The notes below the pieces were generated by a model. That model saw nothing but the letters and a program-made list of their open reading frames with translations, did not search any database and had not been told where the DNA came from. A stretch of 56,406 bases of DNA, taken from positions 1 to 56,406 of the forward strand of contig QHWY01000106.1 in the NCBI GenBank assembly GCA_003223875.1. Reading direction: 5' to 3'. Below, one piece after another: positions 41,668 through 50,355 of the stretch (positions within the stretch are counted from its first letter, which is position 1; every line of letters starts with the position of its first letter). Origin of the DNA: Acidobacteriota bacterium (GTDB lineage Bacteria > Acidobacteriota > Terriglobia > 20CM-2-55-15). A program made the position numbers and the translations under genes.

Positions 41668-42318
41668 TTAAACCCGCCGCGCGTTCTCGGCGGCGACAAG
41701 ACGGATAAAGTCCGGCAACTCGTGAAGCGATACAATTCCTCCCGATGGCCCGTGATCCGCCAAGCGCATGGCTTCGTCTGGATCATTCATCATCAAGATC
41801 GAGTTCAAACGTAAATTGTTCGCCACTAGCAGACCATCTGACGTATCCGTGAGAAACATCGCGTGCTCAGCCTCGAGGCCAGCCATCGTAAGCGCTGTTC
41901 TCAATGGAACGGTTTTCACTTGTTCCGCACGGTCTCGACTCGATACGAACGTGAACAGCCGGGCCAGGGCGGATTTTTCAATGAACCGCGTCACGGCTGC
42001 CTTCGAAAGCGACGATGCCATTACAAGGTTGATGCCCATGTTCTGGAGTTCAGACAATGCCGGTGCTACGTCCTCATAGAGGCTCGCTGTTTCGACCGCT
42101 TGTAGCTCGAGAGCCTCAATCCGTGCTGTGTCGGATTCCGATAACCGCATCCCTGTTGTTTCCAGCAAATTGATCACATACCAGTACGTGCGGCTGGCGG
42201 ACCTGCTCGCCTTGCTCGTTCGGCCGGACACCAGCGCAGCCATTTCATTGAATATCTCTGGCGAAAACTCTGCGAGACAACCGACGGGCTCGAACAAAAT
42301 GCCATGAATAGTCTGCAC
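41668..42318 (-). CDS. HAD-like protein lacking the nucleophile Asp
   Basis: A 216-residue HAD-fold protein. Motif I should begin DxDGT; here it is GILFEPVGCLAEF, with Glu in place of the catalytic Asp and Val in place of the second Asp. Motif II is LVMASSLSKAAV, motif III the Lys in AEQVKTVPL, and motif IV is FLTDTSDGLLVANN. Phosphatase activity is therefore doubtful; a binding or regulatory role is possible. The start is GTG 42318; its AGGAGG ribosome-binding site (42333-42328) belongs to a type B repeat. It is cotranscribed with the selenoprotein gene 8 bp downstream. Confidence 0.72.
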   Translation of the reverse strand: MQTIHGILFEPVGCLAEFSPEIFNEMAALVSGRTSKASRSASRTYWYVINLLETTGMRLSESDTARIEALELQAVETASLYEDVAPALSELQNMGINLVMASSLSKAAVTRFIEKSALARLFTFVSSRDRAEQVKTVPLRTALTMAGLEAEHAMFLTDTSDGLLVANNLRLNSILMMNDPDEAMRLADHGPSGGIVSLHELPDFIRLVAAENARRV

Positions 42319-42323
42319 TTAAA

Positions 42324-42476
42324 CTCCCCTCCTAAGTTAGGAGGGGTGGCTGCGCGATCAAGAAAATACCGCGAAGCCACCTTTGATAGCGCAGACGGGG
42401 TGGTTCTCAAAAGGAACCACCCCGCCTCGCGCTTGAAATGCTCGTGCTCGGCACCCCTCCTAACTTAGGAGGGGAG
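42324..42476. repeat. Type B intergenic palindrome, copy 3
   Basis: Outer CTCCTAAGTTAGGAG hairpins with inner GGGGTGGTTC and GGAACCACCCCG arms. Its left end, read on the minus strand, provides AGGAGG 9 nt upstream of the HAD gene's GTG. The right end lies 9 bp beyond the stop of the xanthine-dehydrogenase-type gene. Confidence 0.9.
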
Positions 42477-42485
42477 CTAATCTGC

Positions 42486-45400
42486 TCAACGTCGCTTCAG
42501 GCCCGCCATAATCTTTTCTCTCGTGATGGGATGTTCCCGAATTCGGACGCCGCACGCGTTGTAAATGGCGTTCGCAATCGCGGCGGGGACGGAACCAATG
42601 CTGGTTTCACTGAAGCTCTTTACTCCGTAGAACCAGCGGGGCTCGAGACTATCGAGATAAAGTTGCGTCACCTTCGGAATGTCCATGATTGTCGGCAGCC
42701 GGTACGACAAATACCCGACGCTGTAATGACGCGTACCTGGAAATTCCCTATCCCACGGAATCGGATCGGTCGCCACCTGCGTACTTTCGACGAGCGATCC
42801 GACCATATCGGCTTCGGCGACAAGTGGATTGATCACGAGCCCAGTGTCGTGCGGATATACGGCACGGATGAATCGCCAATTGCCCGTCCACGTATCCACT
42901 TCTACTTCCACAAAGCAAGCGCCCACGCCCTTGTTCGCTGCTCCCCTTTCACCACCGGCAACTCCACGGCCGAATTGGCGAATAACACCACCGTTGTTGG
43001 CCTTTGCCAATGCAGCAAACGTTGTCGACTTTTTCGGATCGTCGCTCGAAAAGATCGTGCCGTCGCGAATCTGTAGCCTGGCAGCGTCCACTTTCAAGAA
43101 ATTCGCGGCGCGCTCGAGAAGATCTTTCCGTAGCTTATCGGCCGCGCTGCAGGTGGCGGCGCCCTGTAGCGTAATCGTTCGCCCGCCGAACCATTCATCG
43201 CTGGATGGCGCGATATCGGTATCGCCCCAAATCAAACGGACGCGATCCCTGGTCGTAAATCCCAGCATCTCGGCAACAAGATGCGCAAGGGCAGTACAGT
43301 GATTCGATCCGCTATCGGGAAGAGCCACTTTCATTGTTACGTAGCCGTCGGCGCCCAATTCCAGTTCAGTACCGAAGACTGCTGCGCCTCTTGCGGATGC
43401 AAGCCGCTCGAAGGCGTTCTCGCCTTCGTGATAACCCATCAGGCCGCCGTGGTGTTGCGACATGCCGACGCCGAATCCTCGTTTGAATCTTCCTGAGGCG
43501 CCACCGGGAACGGCATTTCTCTTGTCCCAGCCGAACGCTTTGGCTCCCTCGTCTAATATTTCAACCGACGGCAGCGTTTCATATGGATGGCGCGTATCGC
43601 CCGGCTTGAGCCTTGTGACATGCATGAGCCGGAACTGGACGGGATCGATTCCGAGCGTCTCGGCCATTTCGTCCATCATGATTTCCCACGACCACTTCGT
43701 TTCCTGCTGGTAGTAGCTCCGGGAAGGTCCGGGCCGGTTCGTGTTCGTTCTGTACGCGCACCACAACGATCTCCAGTGCGGAACAGTGGACGTATACAAA
43801 TCCATCTGGTTGGTCGCGCTTCCCGGATTCGAAGCATGCCCGCTCCCTTCCAGGTCGCCACAGCTCACGTAAACCTCGTGATCGATGGCGGTAATGCGTC
43901 CGTCCTTTTTCGCCCCTACTTTGAATTTCGTGATCGTCTCCGGTTTGATCAGAAGCTGCGCCAGCTCCTGGTCTTTAGGCAGCATGATCTTCGCCGGCCG
44001 GCCGGTGATCTTTGCAATGTGGGCGATCAATGGATAAAAGCGTTCTGCAGCCAGGCGGGCGGCTCCGAAGGTCGAACCGTTGTACTTATTGATGAATCGG
44101 ATTTTCGCTGGATCCATCCCGAGAGCTGAAGCCAACGCCGATCGGACCGGATAGATGCCTTGGCCCATGCCCCAGAGCGTCAGCCTGTCGCCATCCCACT
44201 TGGCAACACTGCCGCTTGGCTGCATTGGAACGGAGACACCCCCGGAAAATCGATACGTGAACTCCTTAATGATGTCGGCTTCCGCAAAACCTTTCTCGAG
44301 ATCGCCTTGCTCATCCGCCCAAGTTGCATTCGGATAGTTCTGTGGCGCGTTCGGAGGCCGAAGCAGATTCCCTTTACCGCCTCGAAGATCGGGTGCATTG
44401 GGCGCCATGGCGTCTTTGAGCGTCGAAGCAAATGGAAGCACCTCATACTCAACTTGGATGGCCCCGGCGGCATCTTGCGCGAGATTCTCACTTTCGGCGG
44501 CGACAATGGCAACAGGTTCACCTTGAAGATTCAGTTCTTCGCCCAGCGGCTCGGGAACGACGGCGGGCGAACCACCCCTGGAGCCGATTGGGATGTTGCT
44601 CTGCCGTTTGGGTGCATTCTTATACGTAAGGATATACGCAACACCCGGCATCTTTTCCGCGGCCGAGGTGTCGATGTTCTTGATCCTCGCATGCGGGTGC
44701 GGAGACGTTAGAAATGCCGCATATAACATATTCGGAAACCAGACCCGGCTGGCATATTGCGCCTTGCCGGTGAACCTGGGAACGGAGACTTCGGGCAGCG
44801 CCGGAATCGCCTTTCCGACTACATTGAGATTCTCAGGCGGATAACCTTGCCATTTTTTCGTAGGAGTTTTCTGCGGAAGCTCGATGACCTCGTCGCCCGG
44901 GAGGTGTCCCCCACTCGTGGAGTAATCCCGCACGATCGGTGTCTTGACGTGAATGATCGAATCCGGCTCCGGTTCAATCGCCCTTTTTTCGCCGCGCAGA
45001 ACGGCGCCCGAGTCAATAACCGTTCGAATGATGTTCGGATATGCCGCGCATCGGCAAATGTGACCGGCGAGTGCGGCTTTCACCTCATCGACTGACGGAT
45101 TGAGATTCTTGTCGAGAAGACCTTTTGCGGTCACAACCCATCCGGCTGTGCAAAAACCGCAATCTGCGGCAACGCGGGTGTGGCCGATGCGCTGCAGCGG
45201 ATGGAGGTTCTTCTCGTCGCCCACTCCTTCGATGGTGAGAATCTTCTTCCCTGCTGCCTCAGTTGCCAATGTATGGCAGGAGTATAGAGGTACACCGTCA
45301 ACCAGGACACTGCACGCGCCGCAACTGCCCCTGTTGCAGCTTCTGTTCGTTCCTGTCAGACCGAGCTTGACGGCGATCACTTCCCACAGGGTGGTTCGTA

Positions 45401-45578
45401 CGTCATAGTCGGCGGCGTGAAGCTTTCCGTTGATCAGAAACGTTGATTTCTCATTGGTGATTGGCGCCGGAAGCGCCATCGGTGCCGGAGCAGCGGTGAG
45501 GACCGCACCCTCTCCGATCGCTGTCAAAGCGATACCGGATCCTGCGGCTTTCAAAAAATTTCGACGCGAGTAGTTCAT
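42486..45578 (-). CDS. Fused [2Fe-2S]/molybdopterin oxidoreductase (xanthine dehydrogenase family), Tat-exported
   Basis: A 1030-residue protein that fuses the usual small and large subunits. It starts MNYSRRNFLKAAGSG, a twin-arginine signal. Residues about 40-115 form a plant-type ferredoxin domain (CNRGSCGAC, then YSC); residues about 125-200 form the helical second cluster domain (CGFCTAGW, CRCAAYPN). From about residue 265 is the aldehyde oxidase/xanthine dehydrogenase Mo domain, with GGVSVPMQPSGSVAKWDG and the ending GVKSFSETSIGSVPAAIANA, where the catalytic Glu is expected. There is no FAD domain, so electrons go elsewhere, probably to the cytochrome whose stop overlaps this start. Likely substrate is an aldehyde or N-heterocycle. 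Confidence 0.9.
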   Translation of the reverse strand: MNYSRRNFLKAAGSGIALTAIGEGAVLTAAPAPMALPAPITNEKSTFLINGKLHAADYDVRTTLWEVIAVKLGLTGTNRSCNRGSCGACSVLVDGVPLYSCHTLATEAAGKKILTIEGVGDEKNLHPLQRIGHTRVAADCGFCTAGWVVTAKGLLDKNLNPSVDEVKAALAGHICRCAAYPNIIRTVIDSGAVLRGEKRAIEPEPDSIIHVKTPIVRDYSTSGGHLPGDEVIELPQKTPTKKWQGYPPENLNVVGKAIPALPEVSVPRFTGKAQYASRVWFPNMLYAAFLTSPHPHARIKNIDTSAAEKMPGVAYILTYKNAPKRQSNIPIGSRGGSPAVVPEPLGEELNLQGEPVAIVAAESENLAQDAAGAIQVEYEVLPFASTLKDAMAPNAPDLRGGKGNLLRPPNAPQNYPNATWADEQGDLEKGFAEADIIKEFTYRFSGGVSVPMQPSGSVAKWDGDRLTLWGMGQGIYPVRSALASALGMDPAKIRFINKYNGSTFGAARLAAERFYPLIAHIAKITGRPAKIMLPKDQELAQLLIKPETITKFKVGAKKDGRITAIDHEVYVSCGDLEGSGHASNPGSATNQMDLYTSTVPHWRSLWCAYRTNTNRPGPSRSYYQQETKWSWEIMMDEMAETLGIDPVQFRLMHVTRLKPGDTRHPYETLPSVEILDEGAKAFGWDKRNAVPGGASGRFKRGFGVGMSQHHGGLMGYHEGENAFERLASARGAAVFGTELELGADGYVTMKVALPDSGSNHCTALAHLVAEMLGFTTRDRVRLIWGDTDIAPSSDEWFGGRTITLQGAATCSAADKLRKDLLERAANFLKVDAARLQIRDGTIFSSDDPKKSTTFAALAKANNGGVIRQFGRGVAGGERGAANKGVGACFVEVEVDTWTGNWRFIRAVYPHDTGLVINPLVAEADMVGSLVESTQVATDPIPWDREFPGTRHYSVGYLSYRLPTIMDIPKVTQLYLDSLEPRWFYGVKSFSETSIGSVPAAIANAIYNACGVRIREHPITREKIMAGLKRR

Positions 45579-45997
45579 TTCGAATCTCCTGCACGAGGAA
45601 ACACGTTAGGCCGGTACTGTTTGTGGCAAGTCGTACATGATCGATCGAGAGATTCGCTCAAGGCGGCCAGCGCTTTCGCGTCCTTGGCCTCTGCTGCTTT
45701 GTAAGCCGCTGCTCCCACATCTGCCAAAAGCTTTGCGTCCTTCATCCATTCGCCTTGGTCTCGCGCTCGGCCTCGCATCGTGAGCAAGTTTGCGGATTCG
45801 GCCAGGGTAATGGCACTTCGCCGGACACGGTCCCATTCCTTATCGTCTTGCGACGAACCACGAGACACGAATAGCAATATCTCATTCGACGCCGGATGAA
45901 TGATGTCCACCATGAGCTGTTTCATCGTGGCCACGGGCTGAAGAGTTTCCTGCTGGGCCTGCGCGAGCAAAAAGACGAGAAATCCAAGGATACGCAT
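45575..45997 (-). CDS. Secreted cytochrome c with C-terminal haem motif (c'-like)
   Basis: A 140-residue exported protein with a short signal peptide (residues 1-15). The single haem motif CTTCH is near the C-terminus (residues 121-125), which with the predicted helical composition fits a four-helix cytochrome c'/c556. The ATG has GAAGGAG upstream. Its TGA overlaps the ATG of the molybdopterin enzyme (45575-45578), indicating coupled translation. It is the likely electron acceptor for that enzyme. Confidence 0.87.
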   Translation of the reverse strand: MRILGFLVFLLAQAQQETLQPVATMKQLMVDIIHPASNEILLFVSRGSSQDDKEWDRVRRSAITLAESANLLTMRGRARDQGEWMKDAKLLADVGAAAYKAAEAKDAKALAALSESLDRSCTTCHKQYRPNVFPRAGDSK

Positions 45998-46013
45998 CTG
46001 GTCTCCTTCAGAA

Positions 46014-46206
46014 CTCCCCTCCTAAGTTAGGAGGGGCGCCGAGCGAAGCGAAGGCGGGGTGGTTCCCCTTTTGAACCACCCCGCCTTCGCTCACTTCTTT
46101 TGAGGCTTCGCCCTATTTCTTGAGGCTGCGCGCTATCGCGCTTGCGCTTCGCGCGGGCTCGCGCTTCGCGGTTCGCGAAGCCACTCCTCCTAACTTAGGA
46201 GGGGAG
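46014..46206. repeat. Type B intergenic palindrome, copy 4, with internal modules
   Basis: Outer CTCCTAAGTTAGGAG hairpins, inner GGGGTGGTTCCC and GAACCACCCCG arms, plus the TTTTGAGGCTTCGCCCTAT module and a TGAGGCTGCGCGCTATCGCG module shared with the type A copy at 25.7 kb and the palindrome at 11.7 kb. It is upstream of the cytochrome and downstream of the ABM gene. Confidence 0.9.
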
Positions 46207-46233
46207 TTCTTTGTTTGTTGCTGCATTCTACAC

Positions 46234-46518
46234 TCAAACTGGATGAAAGAGTTCGGCCTGACGCTCCTCGACAAAGCGATAGAAGCCGTTGGTCGCATAT
46301 TGGACAAAGTGCGCCGAGGCGCGGTGAGTATCAAGCGCAGCCTGGTCTTTGTACTGCTCATATATAAGGTAGTGCCCCGGATTTTCGAGGCCGCGCTGAA
46401 CGACGTACATAATGCAACCAGGTTCTCGCCGGGTTTCCTCCTGAAGCTTTCTGAACGATTCGATGACCTGATCTTCATGACCGGCTTTGATCGTCAGACG
46501 CACAACCAAAATCAGCAT
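46234..46518 (-). CDS. Small ABM-domain monooxygenase-like protein
   Basis: A 94-residue single ABM domain. MLILVVRLTIKAGHEDQVIESF, CIMYVVQRGLENPGHYLIYEQYKDQAALDTHR and the ASAHFVQ block match the dimeric ferredoxin-like fold, with the usual EQYKDQAALDTH segment. ATG 46518 is preceded by GGAGG; a longer frame to 46578 is not supported. It is cytoplasmic, unlike the double-domain homologue at 33765. Substrate is unknown; quinol oxidation is typical. Confidence 0.85.
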   Translation of the reverse strand: MLILVVRLTIKAGHEDQVIESFRKLQEETRREPGCIMYVVQRGLENPGHYLIYEQYKDQAALDTHRASAHFVQYATNGFYRFVEERQAELFHPV

Positions 46519-46595
46519 GGGACCTCCAATGGGAGTTTCTATCACAACGAACCCAGTTGTAGAATACCGGCATTCCAAATTCGAAGGAGTCAGCG

Positions 46596-47081
46596 ATGAA
46601 GATCACAAAATTCGTTCTTCTCAGTATTGCAATCGCGGCCGTTTCGGTGAACGCGTTTGCGCAACTCCCGGCCACCAAAATTCTCACAATGGATGTCGCA
46701 CAAAGTATCGCACAGGGAGCGATGACCAAGTGTAGAGCGGATGGATACAAGGTCACTGTACTCGTCGTCGATGGTCTCAACGCTCCGAAAGCGCTGATGC
46801 GGGATGACGGCGCTCCGGCGTCGACGACTGAGGTCGCCAGGATGAAGGCTACAGCCACGATGCTCTATAACCGTCCATCAGGTCCCGTCAATCCGCCACC
46901 GGCCGGGCAGGCTGCGCCGCCCGCAACGATTCCCGGCACCATCAACGCTCAAGGCGGACTGCCGATTAAAGTCGGCGAATCGACTATCGGCGCGGTCGCT
47001 GTCAGTGGAGCCCCCGGTGGAGATAAAGACGCTGCATGTGCGCGAGAAGGGATTGCAAAAGCCGCCGACAAGCTGAGGTAA
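46596..47081 (+). CDS. Secreted GlcG/HbpS-type protein, second copy
   Basis: A 161-residue exported protein with signal peptide (residues 1-23, ending AFA). It has the GlcG core: LTMDVAQSIAQGAMTKCRADGYKVTVLVVDG, GGLPIKVGESTIGAVAVSGAPGGDKDAACAREG. A proline-rich insertion (PVNPPPAGQAAPPATIPG) replaces the middle loop seen in the copy at 35940. AAGGAG precedes it. It is divergent from the ABM gene, and its stop is 1 bp from the convergent amidase stop. Confidence 0.85.
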   Translation: MKITKFVLLSIAIAAVSVNAFAQLPATKILTMDVAQSIAQGAMTKCRADGYKVTVLVVDGLNAPKALMRDDGAPASTTEVARMKATATMLYNRPSGPVNPPPAGQAAPPATIPGTINAQGGLPIKVGESTIGAVAVSGAPGGDKDAACAREGIAKAADKLR

Positions 47082-47082
47082 T

Positions 47083-48384
47083 TTATATCGGAGGGTGGCT
47101 GTCGAAGCCAATAACGGTTTCGACAGCCTTGCCCAATTCCAACAACAATCCTTCTCCGAATGGCGGGCCAGATAACTGGACGCCAACCGGCAATCCATTC
47201 GCGCCCAGCGCGTGTGGCAAGGTCATTGTCGGAAAATCCGCAAGAGTCCATGGCCCGTTCATCACGGGATCACCAGTGGTGGACGTGTCGGGGGCTGTTC
47301 CGGGAGCGGCGGGAGTCATTAGAGCATCGAATCTTTCGAACAGCTTTGCCATCTCGCGTTGATATCTCCGCCGTATGCGGCGCGCGCGCACGTAATCACT
47401 CGCGTCGATGAGCATGCCGGTTTCGACGAACGCGCGAATTTTCGGACCATACGTCTCACCCTTCGCCGGGAAGATTTGTGCGTGGACCGCTGCTGTTTCA
47501 GCGCGGATGATCGTCCGCAGCGTTGCAGGAGCGACCTGGAAGACTTCAGGAAGCCGGGCTTCCTCGATCTGAAAACCCGCGGCTGCAAGCTTATTCGCCA
47601 ATACATCGTTTAGCGACCGTGCTTGCTCGGTCGCATGCTTATAGAAGAAATCGCGAATGATGCCGATGCGGTATGTCTTCGGTGCGTTGTGTCTTTCCAC
47701 GAGGGATTCCGACATGGCGTCGAGCATGATCTTCAGGTCCTCAACGCTGCGGCCTAAGATACCGACATGATCTAGCGACCACGCCAGCGGCCAGGTTCGA
47801 CTGAGGCCAATCCTTCGTTGTGTCGGAACAAGCGATGAAACACCGCAAAACGCAGCGGGCCTCCCGACCGATCCTATCGTTTGGCTCCCGATCGCGGCAG
47901 GACACATTCGCGCCGCAACCGCTGCCGCCGATCCGCTGCTGGAGCCTCCTGGCGTGTGCGCCAGATTCCACGGATTTCTGGTCGGCCCTGGATCGAGGTT
48001 CGCGAACATCGTGGTCACCGTTTTGCCCAGGATAATCGCTCCCGCTGTTTTTACCAGTTCGACGGCGCGCGCGTCCTCGTGTGGCACGAAATCTCGGAAA
48101 ACCTCGGAGCCTACTGTTGTGCGCAGTCCTTTGGTGTAGAACAGATCTTTAACGCCGATCGGAATGCCGTGAAGCGGTCCCCGGAACTGTTTCCTGCGCG
48201 CCTCATCTTCAGATCGCCGCGCTTCTGCCAGGACTGCTTCGCGATTGACAGTCACCCACGCCCGAACTCGTTCCTCCACCTGATCCATTCGCGCAAACAA
48301 CGCCTTAACGTATTCCACCGGCGATAAGGATCCGTCACGAATGGCCTGTGCGGCCTCCGTTAAAGTGAGAGTTGGAAGGTCCAT
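47083..48384 (-). CDS. Amidase (amidase signature family)
   Basis: A 433-residue amide hydrolase. The catalytic Lys is in GIPIGVKDLFYTKG near residue 75, the first Ser is in the GGSSSGSAAAVAA loop near residue 145, and the nucleophile lies in GSQTIGSVGRPAAFCG near residue 168. The family acts on diverse amides, so the substrate is not predictable. It shares the family but little detail with the amidase 250 bp upstream on the same strand. It is not the GatA of a GatCAB set, as no gatB or gatC is nearby. Confidence 0.9.
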   Translation of the reverse strand: MDLPTLTLTEAAQAIRDGSLSPVEYVKALFARMDQVEERVRAWVTVNREAVLAEARRSEDEARRKQFRGPLHGIPIGVKDLFYTKGLRTTVGSEVFRDFVPHEDARAVELVKTAGAIILGKTVTTMFANLDPGPTRNPWNLAHTPGGSSSGSAAAVAARMCPAAIGSQTIGSVGRPAAFCGVSSLVPTQRRIGLSRTWPLAWSLDHVGILGRSVEDLKIMLDAMSESLVERHNAPKTYRIGIIRDFFYKHATEQARSLNDVLANKLAAAGFQIEEARLPEVFQVAPATLRTIIRAETAAVHAQIFPAKGETYGPKIRAFVETGMLIDASDYVRARRIRRRYQREMAKLFERFDALMTPAAPGTAPDTSTTGDPVMNGPWTLADFPTMTLPHALGANGLPVGVQLSGPPFGEGLLLELGKAVETVIGFDSHPPI

Positions 48385-48437
48385 TCTGCCGACGGCACCT
48401 CCTAAGTACAGTACTTCGTAATTATGGTGACGTAAAT

Positions 48438-48592
48438 ATTCCCCTCCTCGCAGAGGAGGGGTGGCTGCGCCATCAAGGAATGCCGCGAAGCCACCGAAGC
48501 GGCGCAGACGGGGTGGTCAGACCGGCGCAACCTTTCCGCCGAACTGACCACCCCGGCGCTTCGCGCCACCCCTCCTCTGCGAGGAGGGGAAT
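48438..48592. repeat. Type A intergenic palindrome, copy 4
   Basis: Outer CCCCTCCTC/GAGGAGGGG hairpins with inner GGGGTGGTCAGACC and GAACTGACCACCCC arms. It is between the two amidase genes on the minus strand and may separate their transcripts. Confidence 0.9.
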
Positions 48593-48630
48593 GGACTGCG
48601 TTTATTTGCGAAACTCGCACAGCTAAATTG

Positions 48631-50061
48631 TCAACCCCGCGCCCAGAGCCGATCGATAAGACGGCCCGCACGCTCTTCGACTGCGGCCATGGCGTCGAGA
48701 ATCACGTCCTCTCGGAAGCGGCGTCCGACAAGCTGAACGCCGGCAGGCAGATCTTCGACAAGGTCTATCGGAACCACGCCTGCCGGCAGCCCCAGATAGT
48801 TCACACCGTAGCTGTAGACGGATGCATCGAAGAGATCCTTCGCCTGCATTCGCCCCTGTGCGTCGTAGTTCCACGGGTACGTTGGCCGCATAAGGAAGGG
48901 TGTCAGCACAAGTGGATAGGCATCCAGGAACAGGTTCCACGCACGCATCATGCGCGTTCGGTCCGCAAGCCCGGAGCGATAGCCGTCCAGATCGAGGATC
49001 GTCCCGAGTTCGTAGTACCAGCCAAAGATCCGGCGCACCTCGTCGCTTCCAAACTGCTCGACGGTCGGACCAAGCGTTGCTTTGAGCTCCGTGAGCAGCA
49101 CAGTGAACCAGCCGCGTGCTGGTTCCATGATGGATGGTGGTTCGGTCTCCACCACGTCATATCCCGCGTCACTTAAGTAACCCGCAGTACGATCGATCAG
49201 CCGGCTAATCCCAGGATGGATTGGATATCCGTGACTATTGCGCGTGACCGCAACGCGAATTGGTTTCGCCAGAGGCTCGCCGTCAAATGGCGCTGGCACC
49301 CACCATGGATCGTGCGGATCGCCGGCGGCCATTACACGCGTGGCGAGGCGCAGATCGTCCACGGTACGCGCAATCGCCCCTTGCACCGACGTGAGCTGGG
49401 CAAGAAAGCCGCGCTCGACAGTAACGGAAGGATTGAATGCGGGGATTCGGCCTGGTGTGGGCTTGAGCGTCGTCACGCCGTTGGCAAACGCCGGGAACCG
49501 TAGCGAGCCGCCGATATCATTGCCGTGATGGATCGGACCGAAGCCCGCGGCAGCGGCTGCCCCCGCCCCACCTGAGGATCCGCCCGGAGAAGCGTCCGGA
49601 TGCCACGGATTGCTCGTGCGGCCGTGCAACGGATTCACCGTCGTCACTCGCATCGAGACTTCCGGCGTGTTGGTGCGGCCGACAATAATCGCGCCAGCCT
49701 GGCGCAGGTTGCGTACGAGCGGCGAATCGCCGGGCGCAACGAGGTTGGCGAAGGCTGCGAGTCCGTTCGTTGTTGCCTGACCCTCCACATCGATATTCAC
49801 CTTGATGGTCACCGGGACACCGAATAGCGGTCCCGGCTCGGCAAGGTTCTTGAGCGCGCGATCGGCTGCGGACGCTTCAGAGAGCGCTTGATCGGTGAGG
49901 TCGGTGATGATCGCGTTGAGCTTCGGGTTGAGCGCGCGAATGCGCTCGACGACGGATTTCATCACTTCGGAACACGAAAACTGCTTCCTGCGTATACCAG
50001 TTGCAATCTCGACCGCGCTGGTTTGCCACAATGGTCCAGTCACCGCCTCAGGGCTCGTCAT
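48631..50061 (-). CDS. Amidase (amidase signature family), second
   Basis: A 476-residue enzyme starting MTSPEAVTGPLWQTSAVEIATGIR. Catalytic Lys is in FGVPVTIKVNIDVEG near residue 80, the first Ser in PGGSSGGAGAAAAAG near residue 160 and the nucleophilic Ser in GNDIGGSLRFPA near residue 178. The start was set at 50061 because GGTGG precedes it and a 50-codon gene overlaps the region just upstream; an open frame to 50151 runs through that gene and is spurious. Substrate unknown. Confidence 0.9.
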   Translation of the reverse strand: MTSPEAVTGPLWQTSAVEIATGIRRKQFSCSEVMKSVVERIRALNPKLNAIITDLTDQALSEASAADRALKNLAEPGPLFGVPVTIKVNIDVEGQATTNGLAAFANLVAPGDSPLVRNLRQAGAIIVGRTNTPEVSMRVTTVNPLHGRTSNPWHPDASPGGSSGGAGAAAAAGFGPIHHGNDIGGSLRFPAFANGVTTLKPTPGRIPAFNPSVTVERGFLAQLTSVQGAIARTVDDLRLATRVMAAGDPHDPWWVPAPFDGEPLAKPIRVAVTRNSHGYPIHPGISRLIDRTAGYLSDAGYDVVETEPPSIMEPARGWFTVLLTELKATLGPTVEQFGSDEVRRIFGWYYELGTILDLDGYRSGLADRTRMMRAWNLFLDAYPLVLTPFLMRPTYPWNYDAQGRMQAKDLFDASVYSYGVNYLGLPAGVVPIDLVEDLPAGVQLVGRRFREDVILDAMAAVEERAGRLIDRLWARG

Positions 50062-50200
50062 CGATATCCACCGGTGTCTGCCGAACCTGCTCGATATCCT
50101 GCGCCATCTGTTGGATGTCCGAACGCAACTCGTCGGTCCGTTCCTTGCCAAATTTTTCTTCTGCTCGCGAAGTGAGGATCCTCGCTATTTCGGTTGACAT
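50048..50200 (-). CDS. Small helical protein, 50 aa, coupled to an amidase
   Basis: The frame is MSTEIARILTSRAEEKFG then KERTDELRSDIQQMAQDIEQV and ends DIDDEP, a charged, largely helical peptide. GGGAG lies about 10 nt before the ATG. The gene overlaps the amidase start by 14 bp, a typical arrangement for co-translated subunits or small partners. I recall similar short proteins beside amidases, but no function is known. It resembles GatC in size and position only, and I do not claim homology. Confidence 0.6.
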   Translation of the reverse strand: MSTEIARILTSRAEEKFGKERTDELRSDIQQMAQDIEQVRQTPVDIDDEP

Positions 50201-50355
50201 CGTCGGAAGCTCCCTAGTTTAATCTCGCCATTAATTGCAATAAGGATAACGGATATAACGGAGGTCGTGAATGCGAAAGCGTTGGACGTCGAGACCGGTC
50301 AGGTTATCTGCCAGGAGAACAACCTCCGGCTGAAGAGGCTACTGAAGCAGGTCCC

